Of a DNA stretch of 64,000 nucleotides, positions 34,866-44,188 are shown piece after piece. The notes beneath the pieces are model-generated. The model ran no database searches and had not been told where the DNA came from. It saw nothing but the letters and a program-made list of their open reading frames with translations. Made by a program: the position numbers and the translations under genes. Origin of the DNA: Bacillota bacterium (GTDB lineage Bacteria; Bacillota_I; Bacilli_A; Izemoplasmatales; Hujiaoplasmataceae); NCBI GenBank assembly GCA_018816905.1, contig JAHIVB010000013.1, positions 44,880 to 108,879 on the forward strand. The letters run 5' to 3'. Position 1 is the first letter of the stretch, and each line of letters begins with the position of its first letter.

Positions 34866-37800
34866 TTAACTCATCTCCTTGATTTCTCCGGTTAAGAGAG
34901 AATACAAATAAGCATGAACTGGTTTTTGGGTTACTTTTTCCAGATACTTTCTATACCCTGAGACTTGGTGCTCGTATTCAGGGTCTTCTATCGATTTAAG
35001 CTTATAGTCAATCAATAGTACCTCTTTTTCCAGAATAGCAAAGAAATCGATAAATCCATGAACTTCTTTTTGATCTTGCATATCATAAAATTCAGTTTCT
35101 TGATAAATCTCTTTCGATAGCTTAATCCTATCGCCAAATTGTTGAAGGAACAATTGAATGTATTTCTTATATTCATCACTCAATAGATGATATGACTTTT
35201 CAATATCGAAGAAATCAAAACATTCGAACACTTGATGAATCAATTTTCCTGCCTTCAATTTTTGGGAGGTATCATTATCCAGTCTTTTCATTTCATGTTT
35301 TGACAATCTTGTGAATTTTGGTTCTTGGATTGGGAAGTCAAATGACTTGTACTCATACTTTTCAATACTATTTAGTTGATTTACGACCTTATCTACCATT
35401 TTGAGACTTACGACTCCCTCTTTAAACCAAGAACGAGCGAACGCGACATTTCGTAGGAATCCAGTAAAACTTTGTACAGATAATCTTTCTGATTTTAAGA
35501 CGACACCTTTTTGATCGACCATAGGCGTAGAGTCTTCAAATTCATCTTTATTCGCAACCAGAATCAGATGTTCTTTTGATCTGGTCAGAGCAACGTAAAA
35601 TAGCCGTAATCGTTCAGAACGGTCTTTGATTTTACTATTCTCTTTTGCGAGATAATGGAGTGCTGTTTCATAGAATTCACCGTTGAAAGGTTTCAATATC
35701 AAACCGTAATCGGGTTTGAAAATAAAGGGAGACATTTGTTCTTTGAAATTGAATTTTTTTGATAGACCAGTATAGTATGTAATCGGGAACTCAAGCCCTT
35801 TTGATTTGTGCATGGTCATCAATTTGACTTTATTTTCTGAAAAATCAATGTTTCTAGCATATTCGATGTCTGTGTCTTTGGAATCATAAACGAACTCTAA
35901 ATACTCTTTCAAATCATCAAAATCAAAGAAATCTGCGGTCTTGATTTTTTCCATTAAAAAGTCTAGTCTCATCTCAGAAAATCTTGGATTGGCGAGCAAG
36001 GATATTTTTCTATAATAGTCTAGGACATGGAGTACTCTTAAAAGCCATTGATAAATGGGTTCGTTTCCCAACTCTAAGAACGTTTTATATCCATGTTCAT
36101 GAATTACTGACAATACTGGATGGTTTTTCAGAAGTTCCATGTCCGTTTTGTAATTTCCACTCAACGACAATGTAAAATCGATGATCGTTTCATCTTCAAA
36201 TTGATATAAGAAAGATCTTGCTAGACCGAAGACGGCGCTTCTAAAATACTGATTGAATGAGGATTCATCTCTAAAGCAAGAAACCAGTCGAATGAACAAA
36301 TGAAGAACTTGTATTTCCATACTCATTGAAAAGACGTCATCACTGACTTTCAAGATTGGAATGTCGTTCTTCATGAATTCTTTTTCTATCATGTCAAAAG
36401 AACTCTGACGATCACATAGGATTGCGAAATCTCCGTAAGAAGCTTTTCTTTTTGTTTCCCCCTTTAAATCGACAATTTCAAGACCGGAAGAGATTTTTTT
36501 TACGATGTCGGAAAGTATTAATTTTGTTTCATGAAGTCCCGAATGAAAAGCTGGATTTTCTTCGATTTCCTTTGACTTGGAATAAGTCAATATTTCGATT
36601 TCACCTGTGATTGAATCAAACAAATCATATGTCTTATTACCATATCTTAGAGATTGATTATTTTGATAATCGATTCCTCCGATGTCCTGATCCATCAAAG
36701 GTAAAAACAATTGATTGATTCCGGATAAAATTTCTTTACGAGATCTGAAGTTTTCGACAAGCTCGATTAATACACCGGAGGTACCCTTTTGATATTCTAA
36801 ATATTTACGATAAAAATTATCTGGGTTTGCATTTCTAAATCCATAAATGGACTGTTTCAAATCTCCGACCATGAAAAGATTGTCATTTTCTAGAATCATC
36901 AGAAGTCGTTCTTGGACATCTGAGGTATCTTGGTACTCATCTACCATAATCTCATCAATTTTTGATATAAACTCATCTCTGATTTCTGGATGTTTCTCAA
37001 ATAACTCAATTGCAAGATTCATCATTTCCGAAAAACCGAATAGTCTTTGATCTTTCATCATCAATTCTTTGTGAATTAAATAGTCTTTCGCGATTTGAAT
37101 GATGACTGATGCTGGCTCCGATACGCTTGATATAGAGGAAAGTATCTCGTCTGAAGTCTTGCTTTTTAAGCAATCAATCGATGATTGGATGGACTTAACA
37201 TCTTTTTTTAGACGTTCATGATATGCGGAAAATTGCTGATGATCAATTCCATCATCAGCTTTGGATCTCGGTTTCGTAGGATAACTAAATTGAAGCCAAA
37301 GAATCAACATTTCATCTAGATTTTTAGCCTGCAGGATATTTACAAAAGCGGAGTCAATAGAAGTAAAATAGGGATCCGTTTTTTCTGGGTTTGAATTTTC
37401 AAATTGGGATTTAAAGTAGGACAAATAGATCGAAAGGTCTTTCGTTTTTTGACGAATCGATTGAACAAGGTCCGAAAGCACTTCTGTAAAAAATTCTTGA
37501 GAATAATAGGTTTGTTCATATCGGTCTAGATACTTCATCGGTTCAGGAATCAACTCGATTCCTGCGATCAACGTTTTTACCGCTTCAATAAACAATTGAT
37601 CTCCTTTATCAAAATATAGATCAATGGTATTTGAAAATGCTTTGGAAGGATTTGAATAGGCTTTTTCAATTGCGTGATTCAGTGCCAAATCTTTGGCTTG
37701 GTTTAGTAATACGGAATCTGAAATGGTAACTTGTGAATGAACATTCAGAAGATATCCATAGGTTTTCACAATCCTTAACGCAAAACTGTCAAATGTGGAT

Positions 37801-38075
37801 ATGATTGCATTATCAAGGCGAGATATTTGACTCACAAGTTCGGAATGCTTTTGAATCCTTTCCTTGATTCTGTGTTTCATTTCTGCCGCAGCCGCGTTTG
37901 TGAAAGTTAAGATGATAAGTTGGTCAATGTCCACTCCTTGAAGTAGTTTACGGATGACTCTTTCAGTCAATACTGCAGTTTTTCCCGAACCAGCGCCGGC
38001 ACTAACTAAAACATTCGTGTTTTCAACTTCGATTGCCCTTAATTGTGACGTTGTAAACTCCGGATTATTCTTCAT
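34866..38075 (-). CDS. addA: AddA-type helicase/nuclease subunit
   Basis: A 1069-residue UvrD-family superfamily 1 helicase with a C-terminal RecB-like nuclease. Walker A is SAGAGSGKTAVLTERV; Walker B/motif II is IMVDEYQDTS; motif III GDLKQSIYGFR; motif V/VI are KLMTMHKSKGLEFP and RLRLFYVALTRSKEHL; the nuclease motif is LLIDYKLKS. With AddB it processes double-strand breaks for RecA. Shorter than Bacillus AddA (about 1230). ATG at 38075 follows GAGGAGGTAGTAGAAG and overlaps addB by 11 bases. Confidence 0.94.
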   Translation of the reverse strand: MKNNPEFTTSQLRAIEVENTNVLVSAGAGSGKTAVLTERVIRKLLQGVDIDQLIILTFTNAAAAEMKHRIKERIQKHSELVSQISRLDNAIISTFDSFALRIVKTYGYLLNVHSQVTISDSVLLNQAKDLALNHAIEKAYSNPSKAFSNTIDLYFDKGDQLFIEAVKTLIAGIELIPEPMKYLDRYEQTYYSQEFFTEVLSDLVQSIRQKTKDLSIYLSYFKSQFENSNPEKTDPYFTSIDSAFVNILQAKNLDEMLILWLQFSYPTKPRSKADDGIDHQQFSAYHERLKKDVKSIQSSIDCLKSKTSDEILSSISSVSEPASVIIQIAKDYLIHKELMMKDQRLFGFSEMMNLAIELFEKHPEIRDEFISKIDEIMVDEYQDTSDVQERLLMILENDNLFMVGDLKQSIYGFRNANPDNFYRKYLEYQKGTSGVLIELVENFRSRKEILSGINQLFLPLMDQDIGGIDYQNNQSLRYGNKTYDLFDSITGEIEILTYSKSKEIEENPAFHSGLHETKLILSDIVKKISSGLEIVDLKGETKRKASYGDFAILCDRQSSFDMIEKEFMKNDIPILKVSDDVFSMSMEIQVLHLFIRLVSCFRDESSFNQYFRSAVFGLARSFLYQFEDETIIDFTLSLSGNYKTDMELLKNHPVLSVIHEHGYKTFLELGNEPIYQWLLRVLHVLDYYRKISLLANPRFSEMRLDFLMEKIKTADFFDFDDLKEYLEFVYDSKDTDIEYARNIDFSENKVKLMTMHKSKGLEFPITYYTGLSKKFNFKEQMSPFIFKPDYGLILKPFNGEFYETALHYLAKENSKIKDRSERLRLFYVALTRSKEHLILVANKDEFEDSTPMVDQKGVVLKSERLSVQSFTGFLRNVAFARSWFKEGVVSLKMVDKVVNQLNSIEKYEYKSFDFPIQEPKFTRLSKHEMKRLDNDTSQKLKAGKLIHQVFECFDFFDIEKSYHLLSDEYKKYIQLFLQQFGDRIKLSKEIYQETEFYDMQDQKEVHGFIDFFAILEKEVLLIDYKLKSIEDPEYEHQVSGYRKYLEKVTQKPVHAYLYSLLTGEIKEMS

Positions 38076-40362
38076 CTTCTACTACCTCCTCTTCTATAGA
38101 GGTATCTTTAAACACAAGATGATTTGCCATAAAACAAATGTTTTGGAAACTGCAGTATTCGCAACTTGGGGATTCTTTCTTTCCGGGAGCGACTACTTCA
38201 GGCTCAATTTCAAAAGAGCCATTCTTTATTTTTTGAATGACTTGGTCCAATTTCCGATTCATATTTTCTATTAGTTCATTCAATTCTAAAGAATCCATCA
38301 GTCTAGAAGATTCTTTGAGCGTATTATCAGATTTCAAGGATACTTTTTTAAGATAGGAATACGGTGCGAACTTTTCAATCATTTGTTTGTTTTTTAGACT
38401 AATCCCATCATAAGAAAAATATTCAGAGATTTTTTCGGGAAGAGTGGACTTTGGAAGTCCTGCTTTTTGAAAATACAAGCCAGATATTTGATGGCGTATA
38501 TCGGATAAAGATTGATTGAACAAATAAGCATACATCAACAGTTGAACTTGTTTTTGAGTCTTGATTTTTTCTATATCGAATTGGATACTTCCTGTCTTAT
38601 AGTCGACAATCGCATAATAGTCCAAGTCTTCTGTCTCATATTTGAAAACCTGGTCAATTTTGCCGGTAATCTCAAAACGAGGATCCTGCGGATATTTCTT
38701 CGATATCGAAAGTTCTGAAGCAATTGGGTAGAAATCTGATTGAGATCTAATATCCTTCAAAGCTTTTAGAGTTTGTTCCATTCGATGGACAAGGATTGGA
38801 AAATATACTTCTTTTTTAATCGGATCGGGAAAATCCTTCATAAAAGAACTGATGATATCTGATATGTTAAAATCGTTAGATTTTGATTGAGTTTCAATCA
38901 GTTTGTGCGCAAGATTTCCATAGAACAATGGGAAACTTTCTTCAAATGAGTCCATTTTGAGAAGGTATTGAAGCAAATACTTGAATGGACATGATAAATA
39001 GGACTCCATTGATGTAGCAGATATTCTTACTTTATGATCAATCAATCGATTGATCAAACGATCCGAAATCGGCTTAAATGATGGATTGTATCCTGATTCA
39101 AGATCCTGGAAGCCATGATTTTGAACTTTATTGTAGATTTCAGCTTTCGATGGAAAATAGCTGTAGTCAACTGGAATTCGCCCCTGATTTCGATAGCCAC
39201 GCTTCAATTGAATATTAGGCATTTGATAAATTGAACCACCTTCGCGCTCTTGAAAAAATACAGTACAATTCGTCATTTGCTCTAACAATGATTTGATTCT
39301 TCTTTCTTCAAGCAAATTGATTTCCCGAGAAGGTCGCAAACCGATGATTTCTTTTTCCCTGTCGAAGAAATAATCCTGGTCAGTCATTACTTTTGGAAGG
39401 AAAGAATCATTATAATTCATAATGAGATGTACGTCGGATTTATCAAGATATAGGTTCATGGAACGTTCTAGTGTAATTCCTTTTCGTTCTTTGATTTTTA
39501 CAGAGACGTTGCGAAGTTCATATTCAATCAAGTCAACCAATGAATCTAGTTCTTTATCAGAATAACGATTCAAGACGGAGAAGATTGAAGAAACGGCTTT
39601 TTCATTCCATAAAGAGGTTTCGTATTCTGTTAAGTTCAAGAATTCTATTGCTTTCTCTATTCCATCCGTTTTATATCGTTTTAAAAATGAAATACATAAA
39701 GGAATCCGAGTTAAAGGAGTCATAGACATATTGTCTATTGGAATATTCGCTTCATCAAACCATCTTGTAAGATAGAATTCATCTTTATCCGTCACGTTCA
39801 TCAAATGAATACTCTCTGGTTTGACTTTATTTTTCAAAAGCTCCGTCACCTTTGAAATGACCGATTCGATTTGCGATTCATAGTCCTTGGAAGTAAAACA
39901 TTCAATCAAAGTTTCAACAACTGGTAAAAATTGAAAAGTATGAATCTCAGACACATGAGTTGAAAATGCCTTGGGAAGATCAAGTCCTTCACTGACCCAA
40001 ACCGTTTTTCCATGGACAAAATCGAAAGAAGGGAGTGTCAATAATCCCTGGTTTAACAATTCATTTTTCCATACTTGGAGTTGTTTGGCTTTTTCAAAAT
40101 GATACGTTTTTTCGGTCTCAATGGGATCAAAATAGTTTACTAATCGGGAAGAAAACTCCGGAGATAGATGATGTTTATCAAACATATAAGATATGAAATC
40201 ATCCTTTGTCGTAACAAATAAAGAAGCGTTATCAACCAATTTAGCTTTTGCCAAAATCCCATTACTTCCAAGCCATCTTAAAAGAAGTTCCTTTTCGGAA
40301 CGAGATAAAATGATTACGTTATCGCGGTTTGACAATAGTTCCAAAAATATTGCTTCGCTCAA
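38065..40362 (-). CDS. addB: Short AddB-like PD-(D/E)XK nuclease subunit
   Basis: A 765-residue protein. The C-terminal nuclease has YAIVDYKTGSIQFD (Asp and Lys of the PD-(D/E)XK site), and the four Fe-S cysteines typical of AddB are visible: one in LSCPFKYLL and three in CEYCSFQNICF. The N-terminal third is an inactivated helicase-like region: the Walker A (GRxGxGKS) at the beginning of Bacillus AddB is absent, and the protein is about 400 residues shorter. Start TTG at 40362 (MSEAIFLELL) with only a weak ribosome site; this start is uncertain. First gene of the addB-addA-GH20-Sel1-Sel1-queH operon. Confidence 0.85.
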   Translation of the reverse strand: MSEAIFLELLSNRDNVIILSRSEKELLLRWLGSNGILAKAKLVDNASLFVTTKDDFISYMFDKHHLSPEFSSRLVNYFDPIETEKTYHFEKAKQLQVWKNELLNQGLLTLPSFDFVHGKTVWVSEGLDLPKAFSTHVSEIHTFQFLPVVETLIECFTSKDYESQIESVISKVTELLKNKVKPESIHLMNVTDKDEFYLTRWFDEANIPIDNMSMTPLTRIPLCISFLKRYKTDGIEKAIEFLNLTEYETSLWNEKAVSSIFSVLNRYSDKELDSLVDLIEYELRNVSVKIKERKGITLERSMNLYLDKSDVHLIMNYNDSFLPKVMTDQDYFFDREKEIIGLRPSREINLLEERRIKSLLEQMTNCTVFFQEREGGSIYQMPNIQLKRGYRNQGRIPVDYSYFPSKAEIYNKVQNHGFQDLESGYNPSFKPISDRLINRLIDHKVRISATSMESYLSCPFKYLLQYLLKMDSFEESFPLFYGNLAHKLIETQSKSNDFNISDIISSFMKDFPDPIKKEVYFPILVHRMEQTLKALKDIRSQSDFYPIASELSISKKYPQDPRFEITGKIDQVFKYETEDLDYYAIVDYKTGSIQFDIEKIKTQKQVQLLMYAYLFNQSLSDIRHQISGLYFQKAGLPKSTLPEKISEYFSYDGISLKNKQMIEKFAPYSYLKKVSLKSDNTLKESSRLMDSLELNELIENMNRKLDQVIQKIKNGSFEIEPEVVAPGKKESPSCEYCSFQNICFMANHLVFKDTSIEEEVVEDEE

Positions 40363-40390
40363 GAATCATCCGCCCTTTCAAAACTGTGTT

Positions 40391-40399
40391 TATTATAAC
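40391..40399 (-). promoter_or_regulatory. Extended -10 upstream of addB
   Basis: TGTTATAAT on the minus strand, 28 bases before the addB start, no clear -35. Confidence 0.5.
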
Positions 40400-40446
40400 A
40401 GAATTGTGTAGTTCAGAAAAGAGCAGTTTGGAACTTTAGCCTAAAT

Positions 40447-40480
40447 ATAAAAGAAATCCTCGCCATAGGTGGCGAGGATT
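40447..40480 (-). terminator. Terminator after hsp20
   Basis: AATCCTCGCC / GGCGAGGATT stem (40455-40464 with 40471-40480) followed by TCTTTTATATTT on the minus strand. Confidence 0.85.
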
Positions 40481-40487
40481 GACTTGG

Positions 40488-40907
40488 TTATTCGATATCG
40501 ATATATTGTTTAGCTTTTACGTTGGTGCCTTGTTTCGGAACGAAGAGTTTTAAGATACCTTTGTCATAAGATGCCTTTATGTCTGCTTGTGCAATGTCTT
40601 CGCCTACATAGAAACTTCTTGCGGCGGTTCCTAGGAATCTTTCCCTTCTAAGGTAATGTCCGGTTTTCTCTTCTTTGTTTTCTTCTTGAGATGCTTCAAC
40701 CGTTAAATATCCGTTGTCAAGACTGATCTTTATATCGTCTTTGCCATAGCCTGGCACATCGATATCCAAAGAATAACCGTTTTCTACTTCTTGAATGTCC
40801 GTACGCATGCAATTCATTCCATTTTTGGATAATGGTCTTTGAAAGAAGTCATCAAAGAAATCATCAAAGATTGGAAATGTGTGAGTCCTTTTAACTAAAT
40901 TGTTCAT
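40488..40907 (-). CDS. hsp20: Hsp20/alpha-crystallin small heat-shock protein
   Basis: A 139-residue small heat-shock chaperone. The alpha-crystallin domain spans about residues 35-130 (VENGYSLDIDVPGYGKDDIKI, then RRERFLGTAARSFYVGEDI, and KASYDKGILKLFVPK), and the N-terminal arm is short. It holds unfolded proteins for refolding by DnaK. ATG after TAGGAGGCTATGT. The promoter is flanked by two CIRCE operators, so repression by HrcA is expected although hrcA is not in the window. Transcribed alone. Confidence 0.94.
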   Translation of the reverse strand: MNNLVKRTHTFPIFDDFFDDFFQRPLSKNGMNCMRTDIQEVENGYSLDIDVPGYGKDDIKISLDNGYLTVEASQEENKEEKTGHYLRRERFLGTAARSFYVGEDIAQADIKASYDKGILKLFVPKQGTNVKAKQYIDIE

Positions 40908-40936
40908 ACATAGCCTCCTATATATTATAATCTATT

Positions 40937-40963
40937 TTGGCACTCCGTTATCTCGAGTGCTAA
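40937..40963 (-). promoter_or_regulatory. CIRCE operator, proximal copy
   Basis: TTGGCACTC-N9-GAGTGCTAA, one mismatch to TTAGCACTC-N9-GAGTGCTAA; lies just downstream of the -10 of the hsp20 promoter. Confidence 0.93.
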
Positions 40964-40967
40964 TTAT

Positions 40968-40995
40968 ATTATAGCATACTTGTTAGCAGTGTCAA
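40968..40995 (-). promoter_or_regulatory. hsp20 promoter
   Basis: TTGACA (40990-40995), 16-base spacer, TATAAT (40968-40973) on the minus strand, lying between the two CIRCE elements; the -35 overlaps the distal one. Confidence 0.85.
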
Positions 40996-41009
40996 GTGTT
41001 GAGTGCTAA
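40983..41009 (-). promoter_or_regulatory. CIRCE operator, distal copy
   Basis: TTAGCAGTG-N9-GAGTGCTAA, two mismatches in one arm. The centre is 46 bases from the centre of the proximal copy. Confidence 0.85.
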
Positions 41010-41044
41010 TTTTAAGATATGAAAACGTTTTCTTTTTTATACAA

Positions 41045-41070
41045 GAAAAAATCGTAAAAATTTACGATTT
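41045..41070 (-). terminator. Terminator after cysK
   Basis: AAATCGTAAA / TTTACGATTT followed by TTTCTTGT on the minus strand, overlapping the cysK stop. Confidence 0.75.
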
Positions 41071-41998
41071 ATTCTTTAAATAAAGTTGTGGATAAGTACC
41101 GTTCACCGGTGTCCGGAAACACAACAACAATATTATGATTGGTATACTCATTACGTTTAGCGAGTATCACTGCTGCTGCTAAAGCCGCTCCAGCGGATAT
41201 TCCGGTAAAGATACCTTCGAATTTAGGCAACTCTTTTGCATATTTGAACGCATCTTCATTGTTTATCGTGATGATTTCATCATAGATCAACGTATTTAAG
41301 GTAATTGGTACGAATCCAGCTCCAATTCCCTGAATTTTATGAGGTCCGGGCAATCCTCCTGAAAGAATGTTGGAATCAGCGGGTTCCACTGCAACAATTT
41401 TTATGAGTGGATTTTTTTCTTTCAGACACTCACCGACACCACTAATGGTTCCTCCTGTACCGACACCCGCAACGAAGGCGGATATCTCTCCTTGGAGATC
41501 ATTCCATATTTCTGGTCCCGTCGTCAAGTAGTGAATTTTCGGATTTGCAGGGTTTTGAAATTGATATGGTATAAAACTGTTTTTAGTCTCTCTTGCCAAT
41601 TCTTCTGCTTTTTCGATTGCGCCTTTCATCCCTTTGGATCCGTCAGTCAAAACTAGTTTTGCTCCAAAAGCAGACATAATTTGACGTCGTTCTACCGATA
41701 AGGTGTCAGGCATGACCAATATCACTTTGTAACCTTTTGCAGCACCGACCATCGCAAGTCCGATTCCAGTATTTCCACTTGTAGGCTCAATAATAGTCGA
41801 TTCTTTATTCAATATCCCCTTGTTCTCTGCATCATTGATCATTGCGTAAGCAATTCTGTCTTTCACTGAACTTCCAGGATTAAAAAACTCGATTTTAGCA
41901 TATAATCTTGCTTTTAAATCGTATATTTTTTCTATATGTTTGAGTCTAACGAGAGGCGTATTTCCTATCGTATCTAAGATATTTTCATATATTGCCAT
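41069..41998 (-). CDS. cysK: Cysteine synthase (O-acetylserine sulfhydrylase)
   Basis: A 309-residue PLP enzyme making cysteine from O-acetylserine and sulfide. The PLP lysine is in NPGSSVKDRIA; the phosphate and substrate loops are PTSGNTGIGLA and GVGTGGTISG; length is normal. The second of two adjacent ATG codons (41998) is preferred because AGGAGG is six bases before it, against three for the first. It lies 10 bases after cysE, whose product supplies O-acetylserine and may form the cysteine synthase complex with it. Confidence 0.97.
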   Translation of the reverse strand: MAIYENILDTIGNTPLVRLKHIEKIYDLKARLYAKIEFFNPGSSVKDRIAYAMINDAENKGILNKESTIIEPTSGNTGIGLAMVGAAKGYKVILVMPDTLSVERRQIMSAFGAKLVLTDGSKGMKGAIEKAEELARETKNSFIPYQFQNPANPKIHYLTTGPEIWNDLQGEISAFVAGVGTGGTISGVGECLKEKNPLIKIVAVEPADSNILSGGLPGPHKIQGIGAGFVPITLNTLIYDEIITINNEDAFKYAKELPKFEGIFTGISAGAALAAAVILAKRNEYTNHNIVVVFPDTGERYLSTTLFKE

Positions 41999-42008
41999 CA
42001 TGAACCTC

Positions 42009-42890
42009 CTAATTAGATTGTGTTTTGATGACGAGTTCCGGTATTTTTATTGAAACTCTTGAATTATCAGGTAAAGACCCTGTAATAAAGACATTACTAC
42101 CGACTGTGGAGTTCGATCCAATCACAGTTTCTCCACCAAGTATGGAAGCTCCTGAGTAGATTGTGACATAATCTTTGATAGTCGGATGTCTCTTTTTCCC
42201 CTTTAAAGTTTGACCACCCTTCGTTGTTAATGCGCCGAGAGTGACTCCTTGATATATTTTTACATGATTACCAATTTCACATGTTTCACCGATGACCACG
42301 CCTGTTCCGTGATCAATAAAGAAATATTCTCCGATTTTAGCGCCGGGATTGATATCAATGCCAGTTTCTCGATGCGCAAACTCCGACATGATTCGAGGAA
42401 GTAAAGGTACATTGAGCTTATGCAATTCATGAGCCATTCTATGAATAGCAATGGCGTAGAATCCAGGATAACTTACCACGATTTGATCTCGATTGAAAGC
42501 GGAGGGATCTCCCTCAAAATGAGCATCAAGATCTTTTTGTAATAGAGCTCTCACTTCAGGTAGTTTCTTAATGTATTCCACACAGAGTGTACAAGATTTC
42601 TTTCTGATTTGTTTATCTTTATCTTCATCTGCCAAATATAAGAGAGCAAACGTAATTTGATCTCTCAATTTTCTATGCAGTTTTTTCAAGGTTCTTTTCG
42701 TGTGAAAAAAACTCCCAGTCTCACTCATATTTTTCTTTGTGAAATAGCCTGGAAACATTAATTCTTTTGAAAGCATGATGACTTCTTTCATGACAATGTT
42801 CGAAGGCAATCTGCAAGAGCAATGATCTTTCTTAATTGGATGGGCGGAATAATCATCATAGATTTGTTTTGTAATAGGTTTATATTTCAT
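42009..42890 (-). CDS. cysE: Serine O-acetyltransferase
   Basis: A 293-residue enzyme producing O-acetylserine from serine and acetyl-CoA. The C-terminal left-handed beta-helix is clear (DINPGAKIGEYFFIDHGTGVVIGE, KIYQGVTLGAL, HPTIKDYVTIYSGASILG). The catalytic His is in FIDHGTG and another in EFAHRETG. It belongs to the long form with an added N-terminal helical region (about 110 residues) as in SATs of anaerobes. The C terminus ends in PELVIKTQSN rather than the classical Ile tail that inserts into CysK, so complex formation is uncertain. ATG at 42890 after AAGGAAGTG. Confidence 0.93.
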   Translation of the reverse strand: MKYKPITKQIYDDYSAHPIKKDHCSCRLPSNIVMKEVIMLSKELMFPGYFTKKNMSETGSFFHTKRTLKKLHRKLRDQITFALLYLADEDKDKQIRKKSCTLCVEYIKKLPEVRALLQKDLDAHFEGDPSAFNRDQIVVSYPGFYAIAIHRMAHELHKLNVPLLPRIMSEFAHRETGIDINPGAKIGEYFFIDHGTGVVIGETCEIGNHVKIYQGVTLGALTTKGGQTLKGKKRHPTIKDYVTIYSGASILGGETVIGSNSTVGSNVFITGSLPDNSRVSIKIPELVIKTQSN

Positions 42891-42914
42891 TGAATTCACT
42901 TCCTTACATCCACT

Positions 42915-42923
42915 ATTATAACA
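42915..42923 (-). promoter_or_regulatory. Extended -10 of cysE-cysK
   Basis: TGTTATAAT on the minus strand about 24 bases before the cysE start; no T-box or other leader RNA fits in the short gap. Confidence 0.55.
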
Positions 42924-42956
42924 TGAACCAATGGAATCCTCTTTTTTGAACGCTCG

Positions 42957-42982
42957 TAAAAAAGACCCGATTAACGGGTCTA
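42957..42982 (-). terminator. Terminator after the thiol-redox operon
   Basis: AGACCCG-TTAAT-CGGGTCT followed by six T on the minus strand. Confidence 0.85.
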
Positions 42983-44188
42983 GAAACGAAACATGATGAT
43001 ATTTGGGAAGAAGATAAGCAAGAAACCAATCACAAGCATAATGAAACCTCCAATTAAAGTTGAAAGCTTCGAATACTTGTTCGATATCCCACTAACCTGG
43101 AATGTGATCATTGCAATTGCAAATATGACAAGATCATCAATTAAAAAGAAAAAGATATAAATTCCAATGTATCCATAATATGTAGCCATCGGCAATTGAT
43201 TGTAGGCTAGGATCTGTGTATATAGAAGTGGTAATCCAGCTGAACAAGCCAGTTCGACCAAATTAACTGAAAAAGCAAGCAATACAATTCCGATTAAAGC
43301 AACGATCATCTTTTTTTCCAAAACGATTCGTTTGACCCGATCAAATATTTTTCTTTTTTGGACTTCGTCTGTTACTTCACATCCAATGTCTTTCTTTCTT
43401 GAATCACGAATGAATTTAAAGACATGATAGCCTCCAAAACTAAGCGCAAAAGCTCCGATTAAGAAACGAATCCAACCAATCGTGGTGATTTGAACGGCAA
43501 TATTGAGCCAAGCAGCCATAAAGAAGAAATACATTAATGCGGATGCGAACAAGAAAGTAACTCCTAAAATCCACATCTTCTTCTTATCCTTTTGTTGAAC
43601 CAACAAGGTAATCAGAAACAACAAAACCCACATTGCACAGGGATTGAATCCATCGACGAACCCAATGACGATGGCCGCAAGGGAAAGTGATAATTGATCA
43701 ATCCGTACCTCTCCGATGATCGGAAGATTCACGGTGTCTCCTTCCTCGAAAGAAAGAGAATCAAAGTCATCCTGGTTGATGGTTTCCCCGTTTTGCATTT
43801 TCAAAAATACGTCCACATATTCTTGATTTGAATACCTGACTATGAGCTTCTCAATGTCCGATTCCGTCTGTGAATTGAACCCAGTGAGCGCTATACCACC
43901 AATCACAGTATAGGGTGTTAAAGAGGTCTGGTCTGAAAAAACAGACTTGATATCTTCAAAAAGCTGGTTGTTATCCACGTTTGATGTAATTTCATACCTT
44001 GAAACGGTAAGATTTGTATACTTGGCTTCCATAGAATCCAAAAACAGGCCTTCTTCATAACAGTGAGTACATGCAACGTCATAGAAAAAATAGATGTTCA
44101 CTTGATTTTCTGCTTTAACAGCGACATGTTGAAATGAAGCGGCAAGAATTGTTAGTAAAAAAATCAATATTATCTTCAGTCGTTTCAT
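42980..44188 (-). CDS. Thioredoxin-like domain fused to CcdA/DsbD-type membrane electron carrier
   Basis: A 402-residue protein. A signal peptide (about residues 1-26) leads to an extracytoplasmic thioredoxin-fold domain with the active site CTHC (Cys40, Cys43), up to about residue 155. Six to seven membrane helices follow, carrying single conserved cysteines in GFNPCAMW (Cys184) and ELACSAGLP (Cys315), the pair that DsbD and CcdA use to move electrons across the membrane. It should pass reducing power from a cytoplasmic thioredoxin to the outer thioredoxin domain, which has the reverse order of domains compared with DsbD. ATG overlaps the upstream thioredoxin gene in ATGA. Confidence 0.85.
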   Translation of the reverse strand: MKRLKIILIFLLTILAASFQHVAVKAENQVNIYFFYDVACTHCYEEGLFLDSMEAKYTNLTVSRYEITSNVDNNQLFEDIKSVFSDQTSLTPYTVIGGIALTGFNSQTESDIEKLIVRYSNQEYVDVFLKMQNGETINQDDFDSLSFEEGDTVNLPIIGEVRIDQLSLSLAAIVIGFVDGFNPCAMWVLLFLITLLVQQKDKKKMWILGVTFLFASALMYFFFMAAWLNIAVQITTIGWIRFLIGAFALSFGGYHVFKFIRDSRKKDIGCEVTDEVQKRKIFDRVKRIVLEKKMIVALIGIVLLAFSVNLVELACSAGLPLLYTQILAYNQLPMATYYGYIGIYIFFFLIDDLVIFAIAMITFQVSGISNKYSKLSTLIGGFIMLVIGFLLIFFPNIIMFRF

